Shown: positions 52,075 to 61,659 of the stretch, piece by piece
How the letters are laid out: each line of letters begins with the position of its first letter
How positions within the stretch are numbered: the first letter of the stretch is position 1
Origin: Allopusillimonas ginsengisoli
GTDB lineage: Bacteria > Pseudomonadota > Gammaproteobacteria > Burkholderiales > Burkholderiaceae_B
Length of the DNA stretch: 64,000 nt
Assembly: GCA_005239165.1 (NCBI GenBank)
Contig: RAPG01000010.1
Location: 1 to 64,000 of the forward strand
Reading direction: 5' to 3'
Program-made: the position numbers and the translations under genes
The notes under the pieces: model-generated
The model's input: the letters and a program-made list of their open reading frames with translations, nothing else
The model's database searches: none
What the model was told of the DNA's origin: nothing

Positions 52075-52091
52075 TTTGATCAAAGATCAAA
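52075..52091. promoter_or_regulatory. Palindrome abutting the GntR/FCD start codon
   Basis: TTTGATC-AAA-GATCAAA (52075-52091) is a perfect inverted repeat ending at the base before GTG 52092. A second overlapping repeat, CTTTGAT-GTTTG-ATCAAAG (52067-52085), shares its left part. The position suits autorepression by the GntR protein and possibly translation effects, since no Shine-Dalgarno fits. Confidence 0.55.
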
Positions 52092-52769
52092 GTGACCTCC
52101 AACCCTGACCTCACCTCTCTTGAGCACACCTCTATCAACGAGGCCGTCTACCGCCGTCTACGGGATCATCTTATGCGGGGAGACTACGCTGCGGGAGAGG
52201 TATTGGGCATTCAGGAGCTGGCCAATGCTTTCGGCACCAGCGCGATGCCTGTGCGTGAAGCCTTGCGTCGCCTGGCCACGCAACGCGCCGTCGAGCCCAT
52301 GAAAAGCCGGTCCATGCAGGTGCCGATGATTTCCAGAGAGCGCCTTGAAGACATTCGCCGTGCCCGCATGTTGATTGAAGGCACGGTTACTGCATGGGCG
52401 GTTGAACACATTACCGCCGACGAGCTCGATATCTTACGTGGTCTGGCCAGCCAGATCGGGCAGTCTCTGGCTCGGGCAGACACGATACGGGAAGGCCTGG
52501 AGCATAACCAGCGTTTTCATTTCTTCATCTACAAGACAGCACGCTCGGACTCTATGCTGGCCACCATAGAAAGCCTCTGGCTGCAGTCTGGCCCTTATTT
52601 GCGCGCAACGCGGCAGCTTATGCATTCTGAAGAGCGTCCTATTTCAGAATTCCATGCGGCAATTGTCGATGCGATCGCCCGTGGCGATGCACAGGCCGCA
52701 CAGCAAGCCATGGCGAACGATGTCTGTTGGGCCTTCGACAAGCTTTGGGCTGCATGGCCGTCCCAGTAA
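52092..52769 (+). CDS. GntR-family regulator, FadR/FCD subfamily
   Basis: A 225-residue regulator with an N-terminal winged helix (INEAVYRRLRDHLMRGDYAAGEVLGIQELANAFGTSAMPVREALRRLATQRAV, about 13-63) and a C-terminal FCD domain whose metal-type residues lie in DIRRARMLIEG, NQRFHFFIYKTA and EFHAAIVDAIARGD. FCD regulators sense organic acids. GTG 52092 directly follows a palindrome and lacks a ribosome site, so the transcript may be leaderless or the start may differ. It is 39 bp before the dehydratase gene and is the obvious regulator of the acid-sugar cluster. Confidence 0.9.
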   Translation: MTSNPDLTSLEHTSINEAVYRRLRDHLMRGDYAAGEVLGIQELANAFGTSAMPVREALRRLATQRAVEPMKSRSMQVPMISRERLEDIRRARMLIEGTVTAWAVEHITADELDILRGLASQIGQSLARADTIREGLEHNQRFHFFIYKTARSDSMLATIESLWLQSGPYLRATRQLMHSEERPISEFHAAIVDAIARGDAQAAQQAMANDVCWAFDKLWAAWPSQ

Positions 52770-52808
52770 TCTCAACTCATATTCATTTGATTTATTCAGG
52801 AAACAGGC

Positions 52809-54521
52809 ATGACCCTTCATAAGCACCGCTCCCGCATGGTTACCGATGGGCTCACTCGTGCACCCCATCGCGCATTTCTGCGAGGTACCGGTTTTGATGA
52901 CGCTGCCATGCAAAAATCCATAGTCGGCATTGTCAGCACGCAAGGCGATAACACGCCTTGTTCAATGGGGTTGATGCCGCAGGCTGACCGGGCACGCCTG
53001 GGCGTCGCCGCTGGCGGCGGGGTGCCCGTCAGTTTCTCCACCATCTCCGTATCAGACGGCACATCCATGAATCACAGTGGCATGCGCATGAGCCTGGTGT
53101 CGCGAGAAACCATCGCCGATAGCGTAGAGATTGTGGTGCGGGCCCATGCCTATGATGGTCTGGTCGCTTTGGCCGGTTGCGACAAAACACTGCCGGCCAT
53201 GATGATGGCGCTGGTTCGGGTTAATGTACCGGGCGTATTCCTTTACGGCGGCGCCACCTTGCCCGGCTTTGCCCTGGGTAAGCAAGCCACCATTCTCGAC
53301 ACCATTGAAGCTGTGGGCAGCGTCCAGCAGGGCGAAATGACGCGCGAAGATCTAAACCTTATGGAACGCAGCTGTCTGCCGTCCACAGGTTCATGTCCGG
53401 GGCAGTTCACGGCCAACACCATGGCCATGGTGGGCGAAGCCTTGGGGCTGTCGATGCTGGGTTCCGCCATGCTGCCCAATGTTTACAGCGAACGGTTGTC
53501 TATCGCCCAGCGTGCGGGTGAGCAGGTTATGCGCGCCATCGAAACAGGCGGCCCACTACCCCGCGATCTGGTCACGCGCGCCAGCCTGGAAAACGCCTGC
53601 GCCGCCGTTGCCGCAACAGGTGGCTCGACCAACGCCGCCCTGCATATTCCGGCGATTGCTCACGAAGCAGGCATTGCGTTCACACTTGATGACGTTGCGC
53701 GCGTGTTCCAGCGCACGCCGTTGATTGCCGATCTGCAGCCGGGGGGACGCTTTCTGGCGCGAGATCTGCATGAGATAGGCGGCGTACCCGTGGTGCTCAA
53801 GGCTCTGCTTGAGGGCGGCTATGTTGATGGCGACGTATTGACACTGGATGGACGCACATTGCGCGAGGCCCTGGCAGACGCCGCCGATCCCGATGGAGAG
53901 GTTGTGCGGCCGTGTTCGCAAGCAATCCATGCCTCAGGCGGCGTTACGGTGCTGAAAGGCAATCTCAGCCCGGAAGGTGCACTGCTCAAGATTGCCGGGC
54001 TCAAGTCGCTTAAATTCTCCGGCCCTGCACGCGTGTTCGAAAACGAAGATGCCTGTATGAAGGCCGTGTCACAGCATGCCTACGAACCGGGTGAGGTACT
54101 GGTCATCCGCAATGAAGGCCCCAAGGGCGGGCCAGGAATGCGCGAGATGCTTAGCGTCACGGCAGCGCTGTATGGTCAGGGTATGGGCGAGAAAGTCGCC
54201 CTGCTGACAGACGGACGCTTTTCCGGTGCCACCCGCGGGCTATGCATAGGCTATGTCGGCCCGGAAGCGGCAGCAGGCGGCCCCATAGGACTTATACAAA
54301 ATGGTGACATCATTCACATCGATGCTGATATTCAAAGACTGGATGTCGAGCTGACGGATGAAGAACTGGAGCAACGCAGGGCCAGCTACAGGCCCCCTCC
54401 CCGCGTCAGACTGGCGGGCGCTCTTGAAAAATACGCCCTGCTGGTGCGTCCTGCTCACACAGGCGCTGTCACGCACTCGGGTGCGGTGGAATGGCCTTAT
54501 GAAACACCGGAGGCAGAATGA
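52809..54521 (+). CDS. IlvD/Edd-family dehydratase (aldonate or dihydroxy-acid type)
   Basis: A 570-residue iron-sulfur dehydratase that removes water from a 2,3-dihydroxy acid to give a 2-keto acid. The three cluster cysteines are visible in TQGDNTPCSMGLM, AGCDKTLPAMMMAL and STGSCPGQFTANTM. The active-site LTDGRFSGATRGLCIGYVGPEAAAGGPI is at the C-terminal end. The adjacent TRAP transporter and sugar-acid enzymes argue for an aldonate substrate rather than valine/isoleucine synthesis. Its stop overlaps the next start as ATGA. Confidence 0.9.
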   Translation: MTLHKHRSRMVTDGLTRAPHRAFLRGTGFDDAAMQKSIVGIVSTQGDNTPCSMGLMPQADRARLGVAAGGGVPVSFSTISVSDGTSMNHSGMRMSLVSRETIADSVEIVVRAHAYDGLVALAGCDKTLPAMMMALVRVNVPGVFLYGGATLPGFALGKQATILDTIEAVGSVQQGEMTREDLNLMERSCLPSTGSCPGQFTANTMAMVGEALGLSMLGSAMLPNVYSERLSIAQRAGEQVMRAIETGGPLPRDLVTRASLENACAAVAATGGSTNAALHIPAIAHEAGIAFTLDDVARVFQRTPLIADLQPGGRFLARDLHEIGGVPVVLKALLEGGYVDGDVLTLDGRTLREALADAADPDGEVVRPCSQAIHASGGVTVLKGNLSPEGALLKIAGLKSLKFSGPARVFENEDACMKAVSQHAYEPGEVLVIRNEGPKGGPGMREMLSVTAALYGQGMGEKVALLTDGRFSGATRGLCIGYVGPEAAAGGPIGLIQNGDIIHIDADIQRLDVELTDEELEQRRASYRPPPRVRLAGALEKYALLVRPAHTGAVTHSGAVEWPYETPEAE

Positions 54522-55459
54522 GCGGCATCGTTGGGTTCTGCGGCACCGGCCTCATGGGTGCGCCCATGGTGCGCCGACTGCTTGCTGCGGGCTATCGCGT
54601 ACGCGTGTGGAACCGCAGCCCCGAAAAGGCCCGGGCACTGCAGGCCTATGGTGCCACCATGGTCGAGTCACCTCAGGCGGCAGCCCACAACGTAGAAGCC
54701 GTTTTTCTTTGTCTCACTGATGAGGCGGCCGTGGAAGCCACCGTATTTGGTGACAAGGGCATACAAAATGCGCCAGGCAGCTGGCTGGTCGATCATTCAA
54801 GCATATCGCCTGTTGCCACGCGCGAATTCGCGGCCAGGCTTGCGCGGGACGGGGGTCGTCTGTGGGTCGATGCGCCCGTCTCAGGCGGTGTTGCGGGCGC
54901 CACGGCTGGTACCTTGTCCATCATGGCAGGTGGCAGCGCGCCAGCGGTGAGGGCAACAACAGCCTGCATGCAAACCTATGCGAGTCGCATCACACATGTT
55001 GGAGACACCGGTGCCGGGCAGATCGCCAAGTTATGCAACCAGACCATCGTGGCTTCTACAATTAACGCCATAGCCGAAGCCGTCGCACTGGCGCAGAAAA
55101 ACGGCGTCGAAGCGTCCATTCTCAACACGGCGCTAGCCGGTGGCTGGGCCGACTCAGTTTTGCTGCAGACCTTTGTGCCACGCATGACAGGCCCAATTGA
55201 TCGTCCTCTGGGCACCGTGTCGACCATGCTAAAGGATGTGGAAAATGTCGCCACTCTGGCCGAGAAAAGCGGTGTCTCGCTGCGCGGGCTTGATGCCGTG
55301 CTGGCCAGTTTCCGCGAAGCGGCCAGTCAAGGTCTGGGTTGCGCCGACCTGTCCGAGATTGTCCGGGTCGCTTGGCCCGGCAAAACGGAAGGCAGCTCAA
55401 TGCAATCCCCTAATGACGCTCATTTCCTTGCCACGAACGACCCAGGTGCCACACCATGA
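54518..55459 (+). CDS. Beta-hydroxyacid dehydrogenase (3-hydroxyisobutyrate/tartronate semialdehyde type)
   Basis: A 313-residue NAD(P)-dependent dehydrogenase of the HIBADH family. The cofactor site is GFCGTGLMGAPMVRRLLAAGYRVRVWNRSP. The substrate motif is DAPVSGGVAGATAGTLSIMAGG, and the catalytic Lys is in GAGQIAKLCNQTIVASTINAIAEA. Relatives include LtnD (L-threonate dehydrogenase) and tartronate semialdehyde reductase. A C-terminal tail of about 20 residues is extra. It overlaps both neighbours by four bases. Confidence 0.88.
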   Translation: MSGIVGFCGTGLMGAPMVRRLLAAGYRVRVWNRSPEKARALQAYGATMVESPQAAAHNVEAVFLCLTDEAAVEATVFGDKGIQNAPGSWLVDHSSISPVATREFAARLARDGGRLWVDAPVSGGVAGATAGTLSIMAGGSAPAVRATTACMQTYASRITHVGDTGAGQIAKLCNQTIVASTINAIAEAVALAQKNGVEASILNTALAGGWADSVLLQTFVPRMTGPIDRPLGTVSTMLKDVENVATLAEKSGVSLRGLDAVLASFREAASQGLGCADLSEIVRVAWPGKTEGSSMQSPNDAHFLATNDPGATP

Positions 55460-56247
55460 AACTAGCCGCCAATCTTTCCCTGCTCTACCCCGGTCTGCCT
55501 ATATCGTCGCGCATGGCCTGCGCGGCGCGAGATGGCTTTACAGGCGTGGAGATTTTGTTTCCGTATGACGTCGAGGCTGATGAACTCGCTTACCTGCTAA
55601 GAAAGCAGCGCCAGACGCTTGTGCTGATCAATACGCCGCCAGGCCCCAAAGGTGAAAAGGGGCTGGCCTGCCTGCCCGGCCGCGAGGCCGAATTCATGCG
55701 GGCCATGCGTCGGGCATTGGCAGTATGCGAGGCCACAGGCTGTCGCAGCATTCATGTTCTGGCTGGCATGATCGAACCCGACAGCAAGCTCACACTGGCC
55801 CGCAGCACGCTAATCCACAACCTGCGGATGGCGGCTACACTTGCTGAAGAAGCTGACGTGACCCTCACGCTCGAAGCCCTGAACCGTCACGATATGCCTG
55901 GTTATTTCTACCACTTGCCCGAGCAGGCCGCCGACATTCTTCAGGCCGTTGACCACCCTGCAGTACGTCTGCAGTTTGATTTTTATCACAGCCAGCGCGA
56001 GGGCCTGGATCTGCCCGCAGAGCTGCGTAAACTGCTGCCACTGGTGCATCATGTGCAGTTTGCAAACCCGCAGGGCAGACATGAACCCGATCTCTCCGAT
56101 CCACAAGTGCGAGCAGCCCTGAGTCTGTTGGCAAGTTCCGGCTACGACGGCTGGATTGGCTGTGAATACACGCCAGTCATCGATGCCCGGACCGGTCTGG
56201 CGTGGCGCGACGATTACCAGGCACTGCTTGACGAAGCCCGGCCATGA
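55456..56247 (+). CDS. Hydroxypyruvate isomerase family protein (OtnI-like)
   Basis: A 263-residue TIM-barrel isomerase of the xylose-isomerase-like superfamily. It opens KLAANLSLLYP and has GFTGVEILFPYD, then the metal-site segments LTLEALNRHDMPGYF (Glu at about 141), LQFDFYHSQ and WIGCEYTP (terminal Glu). OtnI proteins isomerise 2-oxo-tetronate intermediates in the erythronate/threonate pathways. It lies between the hydroxyacid dehydrogenase and the DenD-like gene, with ATGA overlaps on both sides, which supports a four-carbon acid role. Confidence 0.87.
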   Translation: MKLAANLSLLYPGLPISSRMACAARDGFTGVEILFPYDVEADELAYLLRKQRQTLVLINTPPGPKGEKGLACLPGREAEFMRAMRRALAVCEATGCRSIHVLAGMIEPDSKLTLARSTLIHNLRMAATLAEEADVTLTLEALNRHDMPGYFYHLPEQAADILQAVDHPAVRLQFDFYHSQREGLDLPAELRKLLPLVHHVQFANPQGRHEPDLSDPQVRAALSLLASSGYDGWIGCEYTPVIDARTGLAWRDDYQALLDEARP

Positions 56248-57236
56248 ATATTCTGCTCACTGGCGCAAATGGCTATATCGGCCAGGCCCTGACCGAACGC
56301 CTGTGCAGCATGCAAAGCCTGCCCGGCCACGGTGCCATTGACCGCATTGTCTTGTGTGACATCGCCTTTGACAAACCACCCGCCGACCCGCGCGTGTACT
56401 GTCTTACGGGCAGTATTTCCGATCCGGCAACGCTGGCGGCAGCCATGGACCCCAAGCCCGACGTCGTGTTCCATCTTGCCAGCATTGCAAGTGGTCGCGC
56501 CGAGCTGGAGTTCGAGCAGGGTCTTCAAGCCAATCTGCAGGCCCCCATTCAATTGCTGGAACATCTGCGCCTACAGGGCAACTGCGCCACCGTGGTGTTT
56601 ACCAGCAGTATCGCAGTCTTTGGCGCGCCACTGCCTGATGAGATCAATGACGACACGCCTCTGGCCCCTGCACTAAGCTATGGGGCACACAAACAGGCTA
56701 TGGAGATCTTGCTGGCCGACTATACGCGGCGGGGTCATATTAATGGCCGTGCAGTACGCTTGCCGGCTATTGTGCCCAGGCCCCCGGCATCTAACGGCGC
56801 ATGGTCGCTGTTCTCCAGCGATTTGATCCGGTCACTGCTGCATTCGCAGCCCTGCACCATGCCTGTCAGTCCAGACGCCACGCTGTGGCTGATGTCTGTG
56901 CAGTGCTGTGTAGACAACCTGCTGCACGCGGCTGCACTGGGTGCCCAGCCGGCAGGCGACCGTATCGTGTGGACACTGCCCGCGTTGCGTGCATCTATCG
57001 CCGAGATCGTGGCGGCGTTCGATGCGCGCACCGAAGGCGCATCGTCGCCCCTGGTCAGCTATGCGCCCAAGCCCGATATCGAGGCCCAGTTTGGCCGTTT
57101 GCCGCCTTTGTACACCCCCGCTGCCGAAAAGGCGGGGTTTCACCATGATGCAAGCCTGGACAACCTGATAGATCGCGCCTGCAGTAATGCGCAGGCATTG
57201 CAGCACCCAAGTAGCGCAATTCAAACCCATAACTAA
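56244..57236 (+). CDS. denD: DenD-like NAD-dependent sugar-acid dehydrogenase (extended SDR)
   Basis: A 330-residue extended SDR resembling D-erythronate dehydrogenase. The cofactor motif is LLTGANGYIGQALTERL at the N-terminus, the Ser segment is VFTSSIAVFGAPLPDEINDDTPLAPALSYGAHKQAMEILLADYTRRG with Tyr/Lys as YGAHK, followed by GRAVRLPAIVPRP. The stretches around SSIAVFG and SYGxxK are characteristic of DenD. It would oxidise a tetronate or similar acid to the 2-oxo acid. It overlaps the isomerase stop and is 21 bp before the TRAP genes. The exact substrate is not proven. Confidence 0.82.
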   Translation: MNILLTGANGYIGQALTERLCSMQSLPGHGAIDRIVLCDIAFDKPPADPRVYCLTGSISDPATLAAAMDPKPDVVFHLASIASGRAELEFEQGLQANLQAPIQLLEHLRLQGNCATVVFTSSIAVFGAPLPDEINDDTPLAPALSYGAHKQAMEILLADYTRRGHINGRAVRLPAIVPRPPASNGAWSLFSSDLIRSLLHSQPCTMPVSPDATLWLMSVQCCVDNLLHAAALGAQPAGDRIVWTLPALRASIAEIVAAFDARTEGASSPLVSYAPKPDIEAQFGRLPPLYTPAAEKAGFHHDASLDNLIDRACSNAQALQHPSSAIQTHN

Positions 57237-57257
57237 CAACACACCTGAGGAGACGCC

Positions 57258-58286
57258 ATGTACAAACCTTTTGCTGCCGCCCTGATCGCTGGGGCCACGC
57301 TGGCTGCGCCGCTCGCCGTTCATGCGAAGAACGTGCAGTTGACCGTATCAAGCTGGCTACCGCCTACCCACGCCGTCGTCGCGGATTTTCTCGTCCCTTG
57401 GGGTGAAGAAATCAAGAAGGCCACGGATGGTCGCGTGACCCTTCGCATTCTGCCCAAACCCGTCACCAACCCGGCCGGCCACTTCGACGCCGTGCGTGAT
57501 GGGCTGGTCGATATCACCTTCATCTCACACGCTTACTATCCGGGCCGATTTGAACTTACCAAGTTCGCCGTCATGCCGTTCTCGGGTGACACAGCCACAT
57601 CACGATCCATAGCAACTTGGGACACCTATGAAAAATACCTGCTCAAGGCTGACGAACACAAAGGCGTGCGCTTGCTGGGCATGTATGCACACGGCCCGGG
57701 CATTGTTTTTACGACCAGCAAGCCGGTCGACAGCATTGATGACTTTCAGGGGTTGAAGGTCCGCGTGGGTGGAGGCATGGCTGCGGATGTTGCCAAAGCC
57801 GTCGGTGCAAACCCCATCGCCAAGCCGGCTCCTGAGTCGTATGAACTCCTAAGCATGGGTGTAGTCGATGGCGTATTCTTTCCTGCAGAATCGCTGGTGT
57901 CCTTTAAGCTCGACGCCGTTATAAAAAACGCTACCGTATTCCCGGGTGGCCTCTACTCTGATACGCACGCCGTCATCATGAATCCCGAAGCCTTTGATAA
58001 GCTTTCCAAAGAAGACCAGCAAGCGCTGCTCAAGTTGTCAGGCCGTCATCTCGCCGAGCTGGCTGGCAAGGCCTGGGACAAGCACGACCTTGAGGGCCAG
58101 AAAATCATGCATAGCGACCAGATCAACCTGATCAAGGCTGACGAAACCTTCGTGAACGCCGTACGCGAGAGAACCAAGGGCTTCGAACAGACGTGGTTGA
58201 AGGCTGCGGCCGATAAGGGCATTGATGGCCAGGCCGCTCTGGATTCCTTCCGCGCAGAAATCAAGAAGCTTGACGCGGGCACTTGA
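57258..58286 (+). CDS. TRAP transporter substrate-binding protein (second system)
   Basis: A 342-residue periplasmic DctP-type protein. The signal peptide ends in AAPLAVHAKN (residues 1-23). The mature protein has LTVSSWLPPTHAVVADFLVPWGEEIKK, FQGLKVRVGGGMAADVAKAVGANP with the carboxylate-binding Arg, and ESYELLSMGVVDGVFFPAES. Compared with the protein at 17292 it is clearly a different subfamily. A GAGGAG site precedes the ATG. The ligand is expected to be the acid sugar degraded by the upstream enzymes. Confidence 0.92.
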   Translation: MYKPFAAALIAGATLAAPLAVHAKNVQLTVSSWLPPTHAVVADFLVPWGEEIKKATDGRVTLRILPKPVTNPAGHFDAVRDGLVDITFISHAYYPGRFELTKFAVMPFSGDTATSRSIATWDTYEKYLLKADEHKGVRLLGMYAHGPGIVFTTSKPVDSIDDFQGLKVRVGGGMAADVAKAVGANPIAKPAPESYELLSMGVVDGVFFPAESLVSFKLDAVIKNATVFPGGLYSDTHAVIMNPEAFDKLSKEDQQALLKLSGRHLAELAGKAWDKHDLEGQKIMHSDQINLIKADETFVNAVRERTKGFEQTWLKAAADKGIDGQAALDSFRAEIKKLDAGT

Positions 58287-58777
58287 TGCATTTTCTGAAT
58301 CGCGCCATTGTCGCGGCACTTAAGACGATTGCCGTACTTGGCTTGTGCGGCATGAGTCTGCTGACGGTGGTCGACGCGGCGGGACGCTATTTGCTGAACC
58401 GTCCCGTCTCGGGAACTGTCGAGCTGATTGAGCTGCTGATGATAACCGTGATTTTTTCGAGTATTCCGCTGATGACGCGGGTACACGGCCACATTACTGT
58501 CGACAGCTTCAGTCATTTTATGTCTCCCGCCGTGTTGCGGGCGCAGGACAGGCTGGCCGCCGTGATTGCTGCGGTGGTCAGCGGCTTCCTGACCTGGGTC
58601 ACGCTGCAAAAGGCACGCAGTACGGCAGACTACGGCGACATCACGCCATTACTGCATATCCCGCTCGCTCCCTTCGTATATTTCATGGCTGTTCTGCTGG
58701 CCCTGGACGCTGTCTATCAGCTTATCAATTTATTTTCCCCGCCCGGACAACAGCAGGACACGCCAACTTATGACTGA
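58286..58777 (+). CDS. TRAP transporter small permease (second system)
   Basis: A 163-residue DctQ-type membrane protein with four helices. The hallmark is VDAAGRYLLNRPVSGTVELIELLMITVIFSSIPLMTRVHGHITVDSF. ATG 58286 overlaps the binding-protein TGA by one base (TGATG). It overlaps the large permease start by eight bases. It pairs with the large subunit. Confidence 0.9.
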   Translation: MHFLNRAIVAALKTIAVLGLCGMSLLTVVDAAGRYLLNRPVSGTVELIELLMITVIFSSIPLMTRVHGHITVDSFSHFMSPAVLRAQDRLAAVIAAVVSGFLTWVTLQKARSTADYGDITPLLHIPLAPFVYFMAVLLALDAVYQLINLFSPPGQQQDTPTYD

Positions 58778-60062
58778 ATCTCTGATCGCGCTGGCGGCGA
58801 TGCTTGTGCTGGTTTTTGCGCGCGTGCCCGTGGCCTTTGCCATGGCCCTGGTCGGCTTTGTTGGACTGGGTCTGTTGCGCAACTGGAACTCGGCCTATGC
58901 CATGGCAGGGTCGGTCATCTACGAAAGCGGGTTTCAGTATCTGCTTTCGGTGCTGCCGCTCTTCATCTTGATGGGCAACTTCGTTACGAAGTCACGCATG
59001 TCACGCGAGCTGTATGCAGCTGCCCACGCCCTGCTTGGGCATAGACGAGGCGGGCTGGCCATGTCAACCGTGCTCGCCTGCGGCGGCTTCGGTGCCATAT
59101 GCGGCTCAAGCCTGGCAACCGCCGCAACCATGGCCAAGGTGGCCTACCCTGAGATGCGCAGGCTGGGTTATAGCGAGGAGCTTGCCACAGGTTCCATCGC
59201 CGCTGGCGGTACCCTGGGCATTCTGATTCCGCCTTCCATCATCATGGTCGTGTACTGCCTGCTGACTGAGCAAAGCATAGGCAAGATGTTCGCCGCCGGG
59301 GTTTTGCCCGGTATCGTCGCCATCTGCTGTTATCTGCTTGCCGTGAACTGGGTTGTGCGGCGCGACCCCAAGGCGGGCCCAAAAGGTGAACGCAGTACCT
59401 GGCCGCAAATTCGGCAAGCACTTACTCGTGTCTGGGCTGTGCTTGCGCTCATCACTATGCTAATGGGCGGCATATACGGTGGTGTGTTTACGCCAGCCGA
59501 AGCCGCAGGCATAGGCGCATTTTTGGGTTTTTTGTTTGCGCTTGTTCGAAAATCGCTGACCTGGGCCGGCTTTGTTGACGTTGTTGTGGAGTCAGCCAAA
59601 ACCACAGGCATGATCTTTATGGTGATGATAGGCGCGCTTATGCTGGCCAATTTCATCAACTTTACATCGCTGCCCCAAGACTTACTGGAGGCCGTCGAGC
59701 ACTTTCAGCTAAATCCGCTGGTCGTGATTGTGATTATCTGCCTGATCTACATCGTGCTGGGATGTGTGCTGGAAAGCATGTCGATGATACTGCTGACCGT
59801 GCCTGTTTTTTATCCGCTGGTTCAGGCACTTGGTTTCGATTTGATCTGGTTTGGCATTATTGTTGTTACCGTGACCGAGATCAGTTTTATTACGCCGCCC
59901 TTCGGCATGAATGTTTTCGTGCTGCGTGGTGTCTTGCCCAATGTTTCTACACCCACCATCTTCCGGGGCGTCATGCCGTTTGTAGTCAGTGATTTTTTCC
60001 GGATCGCCATCTTGATCGCCTTCCCGGCCATCAGTTTGTATTTGCCTTCGTTTGTGCGGTAG
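58770..60062 (+). CDS. TRAP transporter large permease (second system)
   Basis: A 430-residue DctM-type subunit with about 12 helices. Conserved segments are VLPLFILMGNFVTKSRMSRELYAAAHALLGHRRGGLAMSTVLACGGFGAICGSS, GTLGILIPPSIIMVVYCLLTEQSI and VTEISFITPPFGMNVFVLRG. The last reads ITPPFGMN, as in subgroups for sugar-acid and related ligands. It closes the acid-sugar operon. Confidence 0.92.
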   Translation: MTESLIALAAMLVLVFARVPVAFAMALVGFVGLGLLRNWNSAYAMAGSVIYESGFQYLLSVLPLFILMGNFVTKSRMSRELYAAAHALLGHRRGGLAMSTVLACGGFGAICGSSLATAATMAKVAYPEMRRLGYSEELATGSIAAGGTLGILIPPSIIMVVYCLLTEQSIGKMFAAGVLPGIVAICCYLLAVNWVVRRDPKAGPKGERSTWPQIRQALTRVWAVLALITMLMGGIYGGVFTPAEAAGIGAFLGFLFALVRKSLTWAGFVDVVVESAKTTGMIFMVMIGALMLANFINFTSLPQDLLEAVEHFQLNPLVVIVIICLIYIVLGCVLESMSMILLTVPVFYPLVQALGFDLIWFGIIVVTVTEISFITPPFGMNVFVLRGVLPNVSTPTIFRGVMPFVVSDFFRIAILIAFPAISLYLPSFVR

Positions 60063-60305
60063 CGCCCTGAGTTGTTCTGCCTCATCGCCTCTTCCTGCTT
60101 TGTCGCAGTTAGTGCCAAGCGTCTTCTGACACTTTGCAAACACGCAGCAACTCACTGGCGAGGCGGACAGCAATCACGCATCGTCACGGAGCAATACGGT
60201 GCAGCAAGCCCTTCAACTGCTTGATTACGAGAAGGCCTGTGCTGTTCTCATTGGCAGAACCAGTGGGCCCAGGCATCGCACGCCCGGCTGTTGCGCATTT
60301 AAACG

Positions 60306-60329
60306 ACCCGGCCAGACCAGGGGCCGGGT
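60306..60329 (-). terminator. Probable terminator of the aldo/keto reductase gene
   Basis: ACCCGGCC (60306-60313) pairs with GGCCGGGT (60322-60329) around an eight-base loop. Read on the minus strand it follows the aldo/keto reductase stop by 12 bp and is followed by CGTTTAAA, a weak T-run. It may also stop plus-strand read-through from the TRAP genes. The rest of the 60063-60341 gap shows no gene. Confidence 0.6.
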
Positions 60330-60341
60330 TCCTTCAATGCA

Positions 60342-61364
<1,023 letters not shown>

Positions 61365-61514
61365 CTATGCTGCTTGTCCGTAATGCACTCCATCCCCTGG
61401 ACGGCGTTGCCGCTCAGTGGCTCCTGCAACACGCTGCTGGTCAGTGTAGTCTTCAAGACCACTCGTCATATTCGGGGCCATTTCAAATCAGGCAGCGCCA
61501 TAGGCTACTGTAAA

Positions 61515-61563
61515 CGCTGTACATTGTTCATACAGGAAAATTGTGCATGATCAATGTACAGCG
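61515..61563. promoter_or_regulatory. Long inverted repeat upstream of the aldo/keto reductase gene
   Basis: CGCTGTACATTG (61515-61526) and CAATGTACAGCG (61552-61563) form perfect 12-bp arms separated by 25 bp, with centres 37 bp apart. The arms are about 190 bp from the aldo/keto reductase start and 100 bp from the MarR start. Each arm contains TGTACA, itself a palindrome. Two dimers bound about three and a half turns apart, or LysR-like binding, would fit. The binder is unknown. The remaining gap (61326-61659) is AT-rich near the MarR start and shows no gene. Confidence 0.5.
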
Positions 61564-61659
61564 TAGGCAATAGTGTGTTGTCTGGCCTGCCGCCCCAACG
61601 CATATTGTTCTCTAGTTTTTTATATTATGTGTCACTACATACGTGCATATACACATATA

